Part shown: one piece after another, positions 36,921-45,467 of the stretch | Numbering within the stretch: position 1 is the first letter of the stretch | Layout of the letters: every line of letters starts with the position of its first letter | Assembly: GCA_017467335.1 (NCBI GenBank) | Contig: JAFTSJ010000015.1 | Location: forward strand, 1 to 50,743 | Direction: 5' to 3' | Source: Alphaproteobacteria bacterium | GTDB lineage: Bacteria > Pseudomonadota > Alphaproteobacteria > CAAHEQ01 > UBA3637 | DNA: 50,743 nt | Position numbers and translations under genes: made by a program | The notes under the pieces: model-generated | The model's database searches: none | The model's input: only the letters and a program-made list of their open reading frames with translations | Told to the model about the DNA's origin: nothing

Positions 36921-37528
36921 ATGCCGATTTTACATCATTACAAAGCCAAAAAATATCTTTTTAATTTATTGAAAAAAAAGTATTTTGATTGATTTTAATT
37001 TGTATGACATTGTTAATAATAGGCTGTATTTTCTTTTGTCATTCATCACATAAAGAATCCATTTCAGGACAAGTTCAAACAATCAATCCGACAACCTATA
37101 TAAATGGAAAAGTACAGATTTTTCCTCTTAAAATCCAGTTTTCAAAACCTGTTGCAAAATTGGAATTGTTGGACAAGACGATTCGTTCTGCAAATATCAA
37201 AATTTTCCCAACCATTGTCGCTGAATGGATCGTTACACGGGGTATTCGTCATCTTTAAGCCACAATTTCCCGTATTTTGAGCGATCAAATCAATCATTTA
37301 ATTTCGCAATCAAATGGAAATATGAACGATTTATATTTTCACAATTATCAATTCGATGTTGATAACATTTCGGAAAATTTTTATGAAGATATTTACATCA
37401 ATAATCAAACCCCCGAAAAACAACGTTATACCTCCATTGACCTCAATAAATATTTTGAAAATAAAAAAGGAATTTTCTTTGCCGAAATTGTTGGTATCGG
37501 ACAAAACAATTATCACTCTTCAAAATGA
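36921..37528 (+). pseudogene. Relic of a bacterial alpha-2-macroglobulin (YfhM-like) gene
   Basis: A good Shine-Dalgarno and ATG at 36921 open a frame that stops after 23 codons. The next frame encodes a lipoprotein-like leader (LLIIGC), then PLKIQFSKPVAKLELLD...PTIVAEW, which resembles the first domain of bacterial alpha-2-macroglobulins (FS.PV...W). Just after the stop at 37258 the other frame continues with VIFKPQFPVF, like the expected 'FxP..FP' of that domain: a frameshift. A later frame (37277-37528) carries IDLNKYFENKKGIFFAEIVG, another family-like segment. Most of the roughly 1600-residue protein is deleted. In Enterobacteria this protein is encoded beside PBP1C, as here. Assignment rests on pattern and context. 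Confidence 0.55.
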
Positions 37529-38095
37529 AACATATTTTGCAGATGATTTGTTTTTGTTTGTTGCTCATAGGTGTTATGTATTTTATGTACCCCAAACCAA
37601 CGTTGTTGGATAATTTTTCCTTTTCTGACATTGTTTATGACAGAAACAAAAACATTCTACGTATCAGTTTGAGTGCATATGATAAATATCGTGTTTTTAC
37701 ACCAATTCATCAAATTCCAACAGATGCACAAAAAGCCTTACTGATGTATGAAGATAAAAATTTTAAAACACATATCGGAGTAGATTTAAAAGCCTTTTTC
37801 CGTATTGTTATCACAATTAAAACACAATGCCTTTTTTCAATTATTAAAAACAGGGAATATTCGTTCATTAAAAGACAGAAAACACTATGGATTATCACTG
37901 GCACTCAGTGGTTTTGAAATCAGTTTGGAAGAAATTGTCGCTTTTTATGCCTCTCTTGCTAATAACGGCTTGTTACAGCCATTACAACTAACAAAGGAAA
38001 AATCTCTTATACAAAATAAATAACTTTTTTCATCGGAAGCAGCCTTTTTAACAAAAGATATGCTAACATATACCGGCCATTGATAATTTGGATTG
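37525..38095 (+). pseudogene. pbpC: Relic of penicillin-binding protein 1C
   Basis: The start overlaps the previous relic (ATGA). Residues 1-80 match the PBP1C start: membrane helix, YDRNKNILRISLSAYDKYR, then ALLMYEDKNFKTHIGVD, which is the glycosyltransferase catalytic-Glu region. The frame then jumps, with the rest of the glycosyltransferase and nearly all the transpeptidase lost. Another frame (about 37850-38023) resumes in KHYGLSLALSGFEISLEEIVAFYASLANNG, the PBP1C C-terminal transpeptidase region. A third frame has SEAAFLTKDML before a stop near 38093. Two frameshifts and a large internal deletion leave no active site. Confidence 0.78.
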
Positions 38096-38145
38096 AGGAA
38101 CACTCCAACGTATTAAAATCAAAAGCATCCGATAACATAAGTATC

Positions 38146-38174
38146 TTGCCTAAATAAGTCTTCTGTGATATAAT
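38146..38174 (+). promoter_or_regulatory. Promoter of the cysteine-tailed lipoprotein gene
   Basis: TTGCCT, 17 bases, TATAAT, 35 bases before the start at 38210. Confidence 0.65.
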
Positions 38175-38209
38175 TAAAAATATTATGTTATTTGTATCGG
38201 AGAAAGAAC

Positions 38210-39031
38210 GTGCGTTATATTTTATCTCTTATATTGTTGATGAGTATCATGGGTTGTGTAGAACCGAGATTTTATGAAAATGATGAACAACGAATATTTT
38301 TAAGAGGGGTCAGTCATAATTCTTCCATACACATCAAGGGAAAATCTGATTATTTGGTAGATGAGAACAATCAGTTTTATGAAACCTATTGCAATAATCA
38401 TTCAACACATACAAAATCTCAATACTGTGAACACTTAGCTAATAATACCAGTATATTATTAGAACGTTCTTTTTTTGATAAAGAATTAGTTATCGAAACA
38501 AAAGGATTTTATGATTACTATCTAAAATTAGACAGTGTAATGACATCAGATGAATGGGCTACATGTTCCACAGGCAGCGAAGGACCTTGTTCTGCATTTT
38601 ATTTATTAGTCCAATCAGCTGTTCCGGAAGCGACAACTGTCGGAATTTTAGGTCTCCCTGCTGGCTTGATGGGAGCATCTGGTGCACTCATACAAGGCGA
38701 TTATGAGTTGGCTTCGGAAATTGCCACAAAAGGCATATCTGCTCCTTTTATTGGTACAGCAATAGATTTAGGGCAAATTACCCTTGTACCGTTACCGGCA
38801 ATCGTCAATCCATGGAATCAGTTTATCTATTCAGATAATCCAATTATTTTAACACCAACAGATGAGTTAAAACAAACATGTCAAAAACAAAAAAATATGT
38901 TTATTTCTAATTCGGGATGTATTCCCTGCGATGACACGATAAAATATCCTTATTCTTCCCAAACAGAATGTTTAAAATGTTCAAACAGAAAATGGAATAA
39001 CGGTGCGTGTATTCTCAAATCAAAAAAGTAA
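38210..39031 (+). CDS. Lipoprotein with a cysteine-rich C-terminal module
   Basis: The start is GTG at 38210 with GGAGAAAGAAC upstream. A TTG start six codons earlier would lie on the Shine-Dalgarno, so it is rejected. The signal peptide is YILSLILLMSIMGC with Cys at about residue 16, so the product is lipid-anchored. The middle part is polar with CSTGSEGPC and a hydrophobic Gly-rich stretch (TVGILGLPAGLMGASGALI). The last 45 residues hold CIPCDD...ECLKC...GACI, a compact Cys-pair module. No family was recognised. It may be an outer-membrane or surface protein related to other Cys-rich exported proteins here (inference). Confidence 0.8.
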   Translation: MRYILSLILLMSIMGCVEPRFYENDEQRIFLRGVSHNSSIHIKGKSDYLVDENNQFYETYCNNHSTHTKSQYCEHLANNTSILLERSFFDKELVIETKGFYDYYLKLDSVMTSDEWATCSTGSEGPCSAFYLLVQSAVPEATTVGILGLPAGLMGASGALIQGDYELASEIATKGISAPFIGTAIDLGQITLVPLPAIVNPWNQFIYSDNPIILTPTDELKQTCQKQKNMFISNSGCIPCDDTIKYPYSSQTECLKCSNRKWNNGACILKSKK

Positions 39032-39078
39032 AATATGATATTTATACTTATCTGTCAATCAACACATGATATACACCA

Positions 39079-39753
39079 TTACATATCATTTTCACGATTA
39101 TGTCTGTGAAACATTGGTTGTTTTTTATCTTTTGATGATGCAGAAACTAATCCGGAAGGTTTAAAAAAACGTACAATACGTTCACCTTTGTCACCAAGAT
39201 ATTCCTCATACAACTTATTCCCTTGATGATACAGGATTTTGCGTATCAAAACACCTTCTTCATTAAAAAATTCAGATTTTTGATGAGGAATACCTTTTTT
39301 ATAAAAATGCTGTTCCTTTAAGCAACCGTTTTCATATTTTTCAGTACATTGACCATCCGGTTGATCATGCGTATATATATACAATTTTTGTATCCTATGA
39401 TTAGAAAAATATGAAATATAACAACCGTGTTTTTGACCGTTCAAATAATCACATTCTTCCCGCAAGCATCCTTGAATATCAAAATGTTGCATTCGACCAT
39501 CTAATAAGCCGTTAATATATTCCGCATATTCTTTTAATTCGCCGGTCGGATAATATTCATACCTATCCCCGTGCAACTTTCCGTTTTTATAATTGATAAC
39601 TGATTGCAAAATACCGTCTTCGTAATAGACCCATTGTTGGGCATACCCTAATTCATTTTCATAGTAAACCGTATGCACCTGTGTTTGAGCCTCATCATAA
39701 AATGTCTCAGTCACTTTTATATCCAAACCAAGATGGTGTTTTTTTTCAGTCAT
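39079..39753 (-). CDS. MORN-repeat (YwqK-like) protein
   Basis: At least six repeats of the MORN/YwqK pattern (G.L....Y..G.L.G....Y...G) span residues 30-190, for example YKNGKLHGDRYEYYPTGELKE and YINGLLDGRMQHFD. These short beta-hairpins often mediate protein or lipid contacts; YwqK-type members are sometimes listed as antitoxins, but no toxin gene is next to it. No signal peptide is seen. No Shine-Dalgarno is present, and the promoter's -10 box ends six bases before the ATG, so the mRNA is probably leaderless. It lies downstream of the pilus operon but beyond its terminator. Confidence 0.82.
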   Translation of the reverse strand: MTEKKHHLGLDIKVTETFYDEAQTQVHTVYYENELGYAQQWVYYEDGILQSVINYKNGKLHGDRYEYYPTGELKEYAEYINGLLDGRMQHFDIQGCLREECDYLNGQKHGCYISYFSNHRIQKLYIYTHDQPDGQCTEKYENGCLKEQHFYKKGIPHQKSEFFNEEGVLIRKILYHQGNKLYEEYLGDKGERIVRFFKPSGLVSASSKDKKQPMFHRHNRENDM

Positions 39754-39759
39754 TTTAAA

Positions 39760-39788
39760 ATTTTACACCAAAATATTCAATCTGACAA
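39760..39788 (-). promoter_or_regulatory. Promoter giving a probably leaderless mRNA
   Basis: Minus strand: TTGTCA, 17 bases, TAAAAT, then six bases to the ATG at 39753, so transcription should begin at or beside the A of the start codon. Confidence 0.55.
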
Positions 39789-39843
39789 GCATTAACTTGT
39801 CATCATTTTTTGTAATCAGTGATCCTGTTTGGAAGACAAATAA

Positions 39844-39896
39844 TATAAAAACGCCCTCATAAACATCCCGAAGGATAATCTAAAAGAGCGTTTTTT
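39844..39896. terminator. Terminator at the end of the pilus operon
   Basis: Outer stem of seven pairs (39851-39857 with 39885-39891) and inner ATCC/GGAT stem closed by TTCG on the minus strand, followed by TTTTATATT. The plus strand also ends in six T. Confidence 0.65.
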
Positions 39897-39913
39897 ATAA
39901 CGTAGTCGGCTGT

Positions 39914-41047
39914 TTATCGACCGCCACCTAAACCCATACCATTAACCATTTGTTCTTGCATGTCAAATGTGCCCATAACAACCCAAGCAACAACAACGGC
40001 AATTAACAAAATAGCAAAGCTGTTTAAAACACTGGCTTTCTTTTCCACGTCTTTAACAGAGGTTTCAAGCCAATCTTCTGATAAACGGGATAATGCTTCC
40101 GGAAAGTTATCCAACTCTGAATAAATCCGCAAGTCACCGACAACTTCTTCATCCGGAAAACCCAACTTTGTTTTATACAATGAATCACCCAAGTTATCCC
40201 CGTTATTAACGTATGCCAATGCTTTGTCAATTCTAAACAACAAATACGGGTTAGCAAATGCTCGTAATGAACGCATGGCTTTAGAAACAGGCGTGCCGGC
40301 ATTAACCAATGCTGATAACGAAAGCAACCAACCCACACCAATAAAAATACGATAAATCGACCAAGGAGGAAATTTATCGGCAACAGAACGAGATTCTGCT
40401 TTCCAACGAGGGAATGTGAACAAAACTAAAACAACAATAATCGGCAATGTTAAAAAGAGAGGCCATGGATGTTCTTGAACAAAACTGGATAAATCAACCA
40501 ATGATTTTGCCGTACCTGTCCAAATCAAATTCGGAACAGCGTTAATCATTGGCGGAACCATGAACGCCCCAACCCCGTAAATTAACAAAACAACCATAAA
40601 TAACAAAAATAACGGATAAGAAACAGCCGAAATAACCGGTTCTTTCATACGGCGAACGCCTTCAACAACTTTAATTGTATTTTCAAGTGCCATTTCAAGA
40701 TTAGAAACGTCCCCAACCGACAACATCAAAATTTCTGTCGGCGGTGCCCATCCATCTAATGCAACCGAAAATGTATCACCGTTTCGTATCTGTTTCATCC
40801 AAACCGTAATAGCAACAGCCATTGATTCAGTCGGCTTTTTTCCGTCTTTGGAATAAATTTGATACATACGTTCCAAAGCATCCATCAAAGAAAATCGGTT
40901 TTTCAACAATGCCTTTAATTTAAAGTAAAAAGCCAATCTATCGGATGTATATAACTTGACCATAAACTTTGCAAATGCCATATCTGCCGGATTGATTGGC
41001 TTATCCAACCGTTTTGATACAGCACTTTTTTTCGACATATCAACCAT
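39914..41047 (-). CDS. PilR-like inner-membrane platform protein (GspF/PilC family)
   Basis: The 377-residue protein has the GspF layout: a cytoplasmic four-helix domain (residues 25-140), a hydrophobic helix (143-165), a second (197-213), a second helical domain with NAGTPVSKAMRSLR, and a final hydrophobic helix (340-362). In type IVb pili such as R64 PilR, this protein sits in the inner membrane, holds the ATPase and moves pilin subunits. The first domain keeps LKNRFSLMDALERM and VGDVSNLEMALEN, two diverged copies of the family's G-x-x-L-x-x-AL pattern. GAGGAG lies before the start. Last gene of the pilus operon, 16 bases after the ATPase. Confidence 0.85.
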   Translation of the reverse strand: MVDMSKKSAVSKRLDKPINPADMAFAKFMVKLYTSDRLAFYFKLKALLKNRFSLMDALERMYQIYSKDGKKPTESMAVAITVWMKQIRNGDTFSVALDGWAPPTEILMLSVGDVSNLEMALENTIKVVEGVRRMKEPVISAVSYPLFLLFMVVLLIYGVGAFMVPPMINAVPNLIWTGTAKSLVDLSSFVQEHPWPLFLTLPIIVVLVLFTFPRWKAESRSVADKFPPWSIYRIFIGVGWLLSLSALVNAGTPVSKAMRSLRAFANPYLLFRIDKALAYVNNGDNLGDSLYKTKLGFPDEEVVGDLRIYSELDNFPEALSRLSEDWLETSVKDVEKKASVLNSFAILLIAVVVAWVVMGTFDMQEQMVNGMGLGGGR

Positions 41048-41063
41048 TTACAACTCCTCTTTT

Positions 41064-43124
41064 CTAACCGACAACAACTTGATTTAAAAAACCTGTCCAT
41101 CGTTCAACTTCATCAACATCAATCGATCCTCTGAACATGTGAGATATAGCAACTTCACGCAAGGTCATCCCGTTCAAATCGTTAATCCAATAGTTAATTG
41201 CTTTCTTTGTTTCACCTTTCATCAACAAATCTAAAAATGTTGCATCCGGCAAAATAATTTCAGCAACTGCCAAACGACCTTTAACCCCTCTAAAATCACA
41301 ATATTTACAGCCTTTTCCTCGCAAATAAGAACTTTCAACCCCGACATCACCAAACGCTTCACGCAAACGCATGACCGATGGCAAGTTAATTTTTTGTTCA
41401 GCCGGAATACGACAATGCGGACATAATTTTCTGAACAATCGCTGAGCCAACAACCCTTTAATAATTTCAGGGTCACGTAATTTAAAATCTTCAACCCCTA
41501 AATCTTTTAAACGCATTAAAATAGCCGGTGCACTGTTAGCGTGCAATGTTGTCCAAACATTGTGACCGGATAAAGCTCCACGAAAAGCCAAATCGGCAGC
41601 AGATAATGTACGAACCTCCCCAATCATTAAACTGTCTGGGTCAGAACGTAAAGCGGCTGATAATGCTTTTGTAAATTCTCGTTCTTTGGCTTCTTCAATT
41701 GAAGCGTTTGTAACCGGCATCTGTCGGGCTCCCGGAATAGGATATTCAGGTGGGTCTTCCACTGTAATTAAGTTAATTTCATAATTACGTTCTTTTAACA
41801 TCTGTATCATATTACGTTGCAAAGTGGTTGATTTACCCGAACCGGTCGGACCGGAAATAATCGTAATGCCTGTCGGTGCCCCACGTAACTGATAAAAGAA
41901 ATCAATTTCACGTTCCAAAAAGCCCAATGATTCCAAACCGGTTGAAGTACTGCTTGAATCTTCAGCGTATAACATACGCATAATAACGTAGCGTGTACCA
42001 AAAGCAATCGGGTTAAATTGCAAACGAATACCCAAAAGGTTACGAGGCAAAACTAATTTACCGTGAGATCCCCGTAGCGGTGTCCGCCCTAATTTTTGAG
42101 CTGATTGATATTCATTTTGAGCATAGTTTGAATCAGAAATATCAGCAGAAGCAAAAGCGGCCCGAACAAAACTTTCACCCCACTCTTTATTATATTCCAT
42201 TTCCGTCTGCATTAAACCGTTGGCACGGAACATAACAGTTGTATGATCAGCAACAACAATATGAATATCGGAAACGTGTAAAGCCGCTGCTCGAGAAACA
42301 ATCGTCACAAAGTCACGTTGCATACGGGCTTGTTCTTGTTCCTGTTCTTCATTTTTGTCAACTTCAACTGTATAACCGTTTTGAGCAGCATATTCATATA
42401 TGGCACGTAATGTCGGCATCGGAACATATTCCGGTTTACCAATTTGTAAACGCCGTTTTTTAGCCAGATATTCAAAACCTAAAACTTTACCGTCAAATTT
42501 ATATGTTTCACAAACAAAAAAACGACCGTTTGAAAACAATGCCAATAATTGACGTGTATCATCTTTAATCGGTAAAGACCCACCGGCAGCTGTCACACAA
42601 ACGTTACCGTTTTCAAATAATTCTTTAAGAAATGTCGGCGAATTATAATCCGTATTGTAAGAAATTGTTTGTTTAACTTGCTTACCGCTTTTAAGTAATG
42701 CCTCTTGAACAGCACTGGCAACTTCTTCACGTTTTTGTATCGCTTTATCCGTTTCCGAAGGAGGGGGTGTCGGCTTAGGTTGATTACCATCGATAAAATT
42801 AGGGGCTTTCGGCGGACTAAATGTTTCCCTTGGTTCCGGTTTTGTATCTGATGTTAAATGAATATTTTCATCTGGTTGTTCCGAAATGGTGCTTTCCGTT
42901 GCACCGGAAGAAGAACTATCACTTGCGTTCATAAAAGAAGGGAACGGAGGCAGATTCGGAATATCCGGTAATTTTTCTTCTTGAAAACCACCGGTTTCCG
43001 GAACATGAACCTGTTTCACATCCAGCACCTGCGATTGCCCGTCAGTTGAAACAGGATTCCCCTCTACCTCATTTTTATCAGATATATGGTTTTTACCACC
43101 TTTACCGAATATTTGAAATGCCAT
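41064..43124 (-). CDS. PilQ-like secretion/pilus assembly ATPase (GspE/PilB family)
   Basis: The start is the ATG at 43124, after GGAGGGGACGA. The first 150 residues are Pro/Ser/Glu-rich and probably disordered. A core follows: VSRAAALHVSDIHI, Walker A GPTGSGKST (about residues 425-433), an Asp-box VEDPPEYPIP, Walker B-like RSDPDSLMIGEVR, and TTLHANSA with the His-box. Two zinc pairs CPHC and CKYC near residues 570 and 610 match the GspE zinc module. It powers pilus assembly or secretion. No second ATPase is present, so no retraction motor can be assigned here. At 686 residues it is longer than R64 PilQ because of its N-terminal tail. Confidence 0.88.
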   Translation of the reverse strand: MAFQIFGKGGKNHISDKNEVEGNPVSTDGQSQVLDVKQVHVPETGGFQEEKLPDIPNLPPFPSFMNASDSSSSGATESTISEQPDENIHLTSDTKPEPRETFSPPKAPNFIDGNQPKPTPPPSETDKAIQKREEVASAVQEALLKSGKQVKQTISYNTDYNSPTFLKELFENGNVCVTAAGGSLPIKDDTRQLLALFSNGRFFVCETYKFDGKVLGFEYLAKKRRLQIGKPEYVPMPTLRAIYEYAAQNGYTVEVDKNEEQEQEQARMQRDFVTIVSRAAALHVSDIHIVVADHTTVMFRANGLMQTEMEYNKEWGESFVRAAFASADISDSNYAQNEYQSAQKLGRTPLRGSHGKLVLPRNLLGIRLQFNPIAFGTRYVIMRMLYAEDSSSTSTGLESLGFLEREIDFFYQLRGAPTGITIISGPTGSGKSTTLQRNMIQMLKERNYEINLITVEDPPEYPIPGARQMPVTNASIEEAKEREFTKALSAALRSDPDSLMIGEVRTLSAADLAFRGALSGHNVWTTLHANSAPAILMRLKDLGVEDFKLRDPEIIKGLLAQRLFRKLCPHCRIPAEQKINLPSVMRLREAFGDVGVESSYLRGKGCKYCDFRGVKGRLAVAEIILPDATFLDLLMKGETKKAINYWINDLNGMTLREVAISHMFRGSIDVDEVERWTGFLNQVVVG

Positions 43125-43147
43125 TCGTCCCCTCCGATGCACAATTT

Positions 43148-44134
43148 CTATTCGTTTGTTGAAGCAGGTACAACATTAAACATCAGGACTTCTGTTTGCT
43201 CACCTGAACGTAATTTAATTGTATCTTTGGTTATTTCTTCTACAACAAAACCTGTCGGTAATGTTTGTTGAACTTTAACTTGAATAACTTTACCGTCATC
43301 CAATTGTTCCAATGAAGCCGTTAAGTTACCCTTAATACCTTTTACGGCAATCAATGAATATGTATCAACAGCACGAACAACCTTTTCTTCTTTAACTTCC
43401 TCAACATTTTTTTTCTTTGTGTCAGCAGAATCCGATGAATCAGAAGAATCAGATGACAAAGCGTCAGCTTGGGCTTTTTCCTTTTCGGCAATTGCTTCAG
43501 CACGTAATTTATTACGCAATTCTTCTGCTTCTGCGATTTGTTGTTCAACAGCTTCTGTTTCTGCTTTTTTCTTTTCCATTTCTAAACGAACATCTTCTTG
43601 TTCTTGCCACCAGTTAATACGAGAACGAACAACCTCTTCCCGTTTAGAAATTTCTTCTAACCGTGTTTGACGATAAGTTGCTTTCAATTTTTCCAAATCG
43701 TTCTTTAACTGTTCTTTTTGCATTTGTAATTTCAAAAAGACGTTACCACGTTCCAAGTCAGCCATTTCTTGAAAAACTTCAGTTGTAATCCGACCTAATA
43801 ATTGTTCACTCGGCATGTCTTTTGTCGATACGGACGGTGCCATCGGCGATGGTCCGTTAATAATCGATTCGTTAATACCGGGCAAAGTTGCCATTTCCAA
43901 ATCACCCAAGGAAGTACGACCAGGGAAATCTAAAATTTCAGCAGAATTGATGTTCGTATTGCTTAATTCAGCTTCCAAAGCCTTCTTTTGAGCACTGTCA
44001 ATTTCAACCGGAGCAGCAACACCTGCTTCTGATGGTGCCATATCAACCGGAACTTCTTGTGCCCCAACAGGCATCACAAAAAGTGCAGTTGACAAACTTA
44101 AAACAGTTATAAATGATAATGAGTTATTTAGCAT
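43148..44134 (-). CDS. PilP-like type IVb pilus biogenesis protein
   Basis: The start is the ATG at 44134 after GAGGGGAGAATAT; an upstream in-frame ATG overlaps PilO and lacks a good Shine-Dalgarno. A Sec signal peptide (cleavage near VGA-Q, residue 25) is followed by a coiled coil from about residue 115 to 215, a Ser/Asp-rich run (SSDSSDSSDSAD), and a compact beta-rich C-terminal domain (VDTYSLIAVKGIKGNLTA...LP.GFVV). That last domain matches the PilP fold that contacts the secretin. It overlaps pilO by 11 bases. Its order after PilN and PilO is as in R64/IncI pil operons. Confidence 0.8.
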   Translation of the reverse strand: MLNNSLSFITVLSLSTALFVMPVGAQEVPVDMAPSEAGVAAPVEIDSAQKKALEAELSNTNINSAEILDFPGRTSLGDLEMATLPGINESIINGPSPMAPSVSTKDMPSEQLLGRITTEVFQEMADLERGNVFLKLQMQKEQLKNDLEKLKATYRQTRLEEISKREEVVRSRINWWQEQEDVRLEMEKKKAETEAVEQQIAEAEELRNKLRAEAIAEKEKAQADALSSDSSDSSDSADTKKKNVEEVKEEKVVRAVDTYSLIAVKGIKGNLTASLEQLDDGKVIQVKVQQTLPTGFVVEEITKDTIKLRSGEQTEVLMFNVVPASTNE

Positions 44135-45455
44135 ATATTCTCCCCTCATATTTCCATTTGTCTTGGGCATCTAATCCCGGGTTAAAATTAATTTGTACTA
44201 AGTGAAATCCTGGAAACTTTTCAAAAAATGTTTTCCATTCAAACGGCGTGTATGGTGATGTAACAGAAATTCTGTAAAAAACATATTCTTGTTGATTAAC
44301 AGGTTTCGTACCATCCGGATTATTGGGCGGATCAACCATCGTTTGACGGTCAAAAGAAATATTAAGACCCGTTGCCTGTTTAATATCCGTTAATTCTTCC
44401 CATAATTGTTGTTCCGTTAAAGACGGTACAGAGGCAATTGTCGGAATACCCGTAAAAGATAATTGTCCGTTTGCCGTTGTCCCATCGGAATTCAACTGAA
44501 CATTAACACGTGACATTTTATATTCATTCAAGGCAGCTTTTAACCAAGCAATACGTCCACCCGGCTGCCATGATTTAGACCAAGATGTTGTTAATCCTTC
44601 CGGCGTACACGTAATACCGCCCATTTGCCATCCTGGAATTGTTAACGTATTCAATTGATAGGAATTATTCCAACATTTGTGCATAAAAACTTCCATATCG
44701 GGAACTTTTTCCCATGGCTTCGGTTTTTCAGGAGCCGGTTCCACCGGTTGAATCGCTTCCGGAATAGGCATTGCTTCAATTTTTTCTTCTTGAAAAACAT
44801 TTTGCCACAAAGATACCGACATCCAAATAACAACAAAAACCAAAATGACGAAAAACAAGGCAATGATTGTTAAAACCTGTGTCTTCTTAGCCGCACCGAT
44901 TTCCTGCAAACGAGATTTAGAACCGGCCTTTCGGACTAAATTTTCAAGAGACATTTCTTTCGATTTATCAATCTGCCATTCCGGAGGTGTGATTTTTAAA
45001 TCCCAATCCGGCAATGCCATCAATGAATAAAATCGGTCTTGTGCTTCTTGTTCTGACGTTAATAAGACATCATCTTCCGATAAAATCAAATCGTTTCGAA
45101 TAGCGACTAACCACCAACCTTCACGAACCTTAAACACGGCAGCAACTGATGTGTAATCACTTAAAGCAGACGCAACAGCAGCAGCAGCTGACGGCTCACC
45201 GGCACGATGACCGATTGATTTTTTACCAATACCGTATTGGGGCGTTGATGTAGAACGTAAACAATACAAATCAGCATCCGGATCACCTTCAATCGCTTCA
45301 CGAATTTCCGGTGTCGGATCTTCCGGATTTTGCAACGGTTGCCACAATAAACCGACTGCATATCCGGATCGTCCGATTGTAATCGTGCCCGATGGCGTGC
45401 CTGGGATTACTCCCAAGCTGTCAACCATCTCATTATCTGATTTCTCTATGGGCAT
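44124..45455 (-). CDS. PilO2-like inner-membrane alignment protein
   Basis: The 443-residue protein has a cytoplasmic N-terminal half with the PilO pattern EGWWLVAIRNDLILSEDDV near residue 112, a membrane helix at about 193-215, then a Pro/Glu linker and a periplasmic domain containing GWQMGGITCTPEG and a paired cysteine at about residues 260 and 280. In R64-type pili PilO joins PilN and PilP in the envelope-spanning complex. AGGGAGGGTCGAGT lies before the start. Fused to neighbours by an overlap, so translation is coupled. Confidence 0.78.
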   Translation of the reverse strand: MPIEKSDNEMVDSLGVIPGTPSGTITIGRSGYAVGLLWQPLQNPEDPTPEIREAIEGDPDADLYCLRSTSTPQYGIGKKSIGHRAGEPSAAAAVASALSDYTSVAAVFKVREGWWLVAIRNDLILSEDDVLLTSEQEAQDRFYSLMALPDWDLKITPPEWQIDKSKEMSLENLVRKAGSKSRLQEIGAAKKTQVLTIIALFFVILVFVVIWMSVSLWQNVFQEEKIEAMPIPEAIQPVEPAPEKPKPWEKVPDMEVFMHKCWNNSYQLNTLTIPGWQMGGITCTPEGLTTSWSKSWQPGGRIAWLKAALNEYKMSRVNVQLNSDGTTANGQLSFTGIPTIASVPSLTEQQLWEELTDIKQATGLNISFDRQTMVDPPNNPDGTKPVNQQEYVFYRISVTSPYTPFEWKTFFEKFPGFHLVQINFNPGLDAQDKWKYEGRIYAK

Positions 45456-45467
45456 ACTCGACCCTCC

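Noticed and set aside
36569-38095. tRNA-Gln followed by degraded DNA, as after integration of a mobile element
   Set aside because: No integrase, transposase or duplicated tRNA 3' end was seen. The degraded DNA reads as alpha-2-macroglobulin/PBP1C remnants, so gene decay explains it.
42239-42463. Plus-strand short frames opposite the pilus operon
   Set aside because: They mirror codon structure of strong minus-strand genes and lack ribosome sites and promoters.
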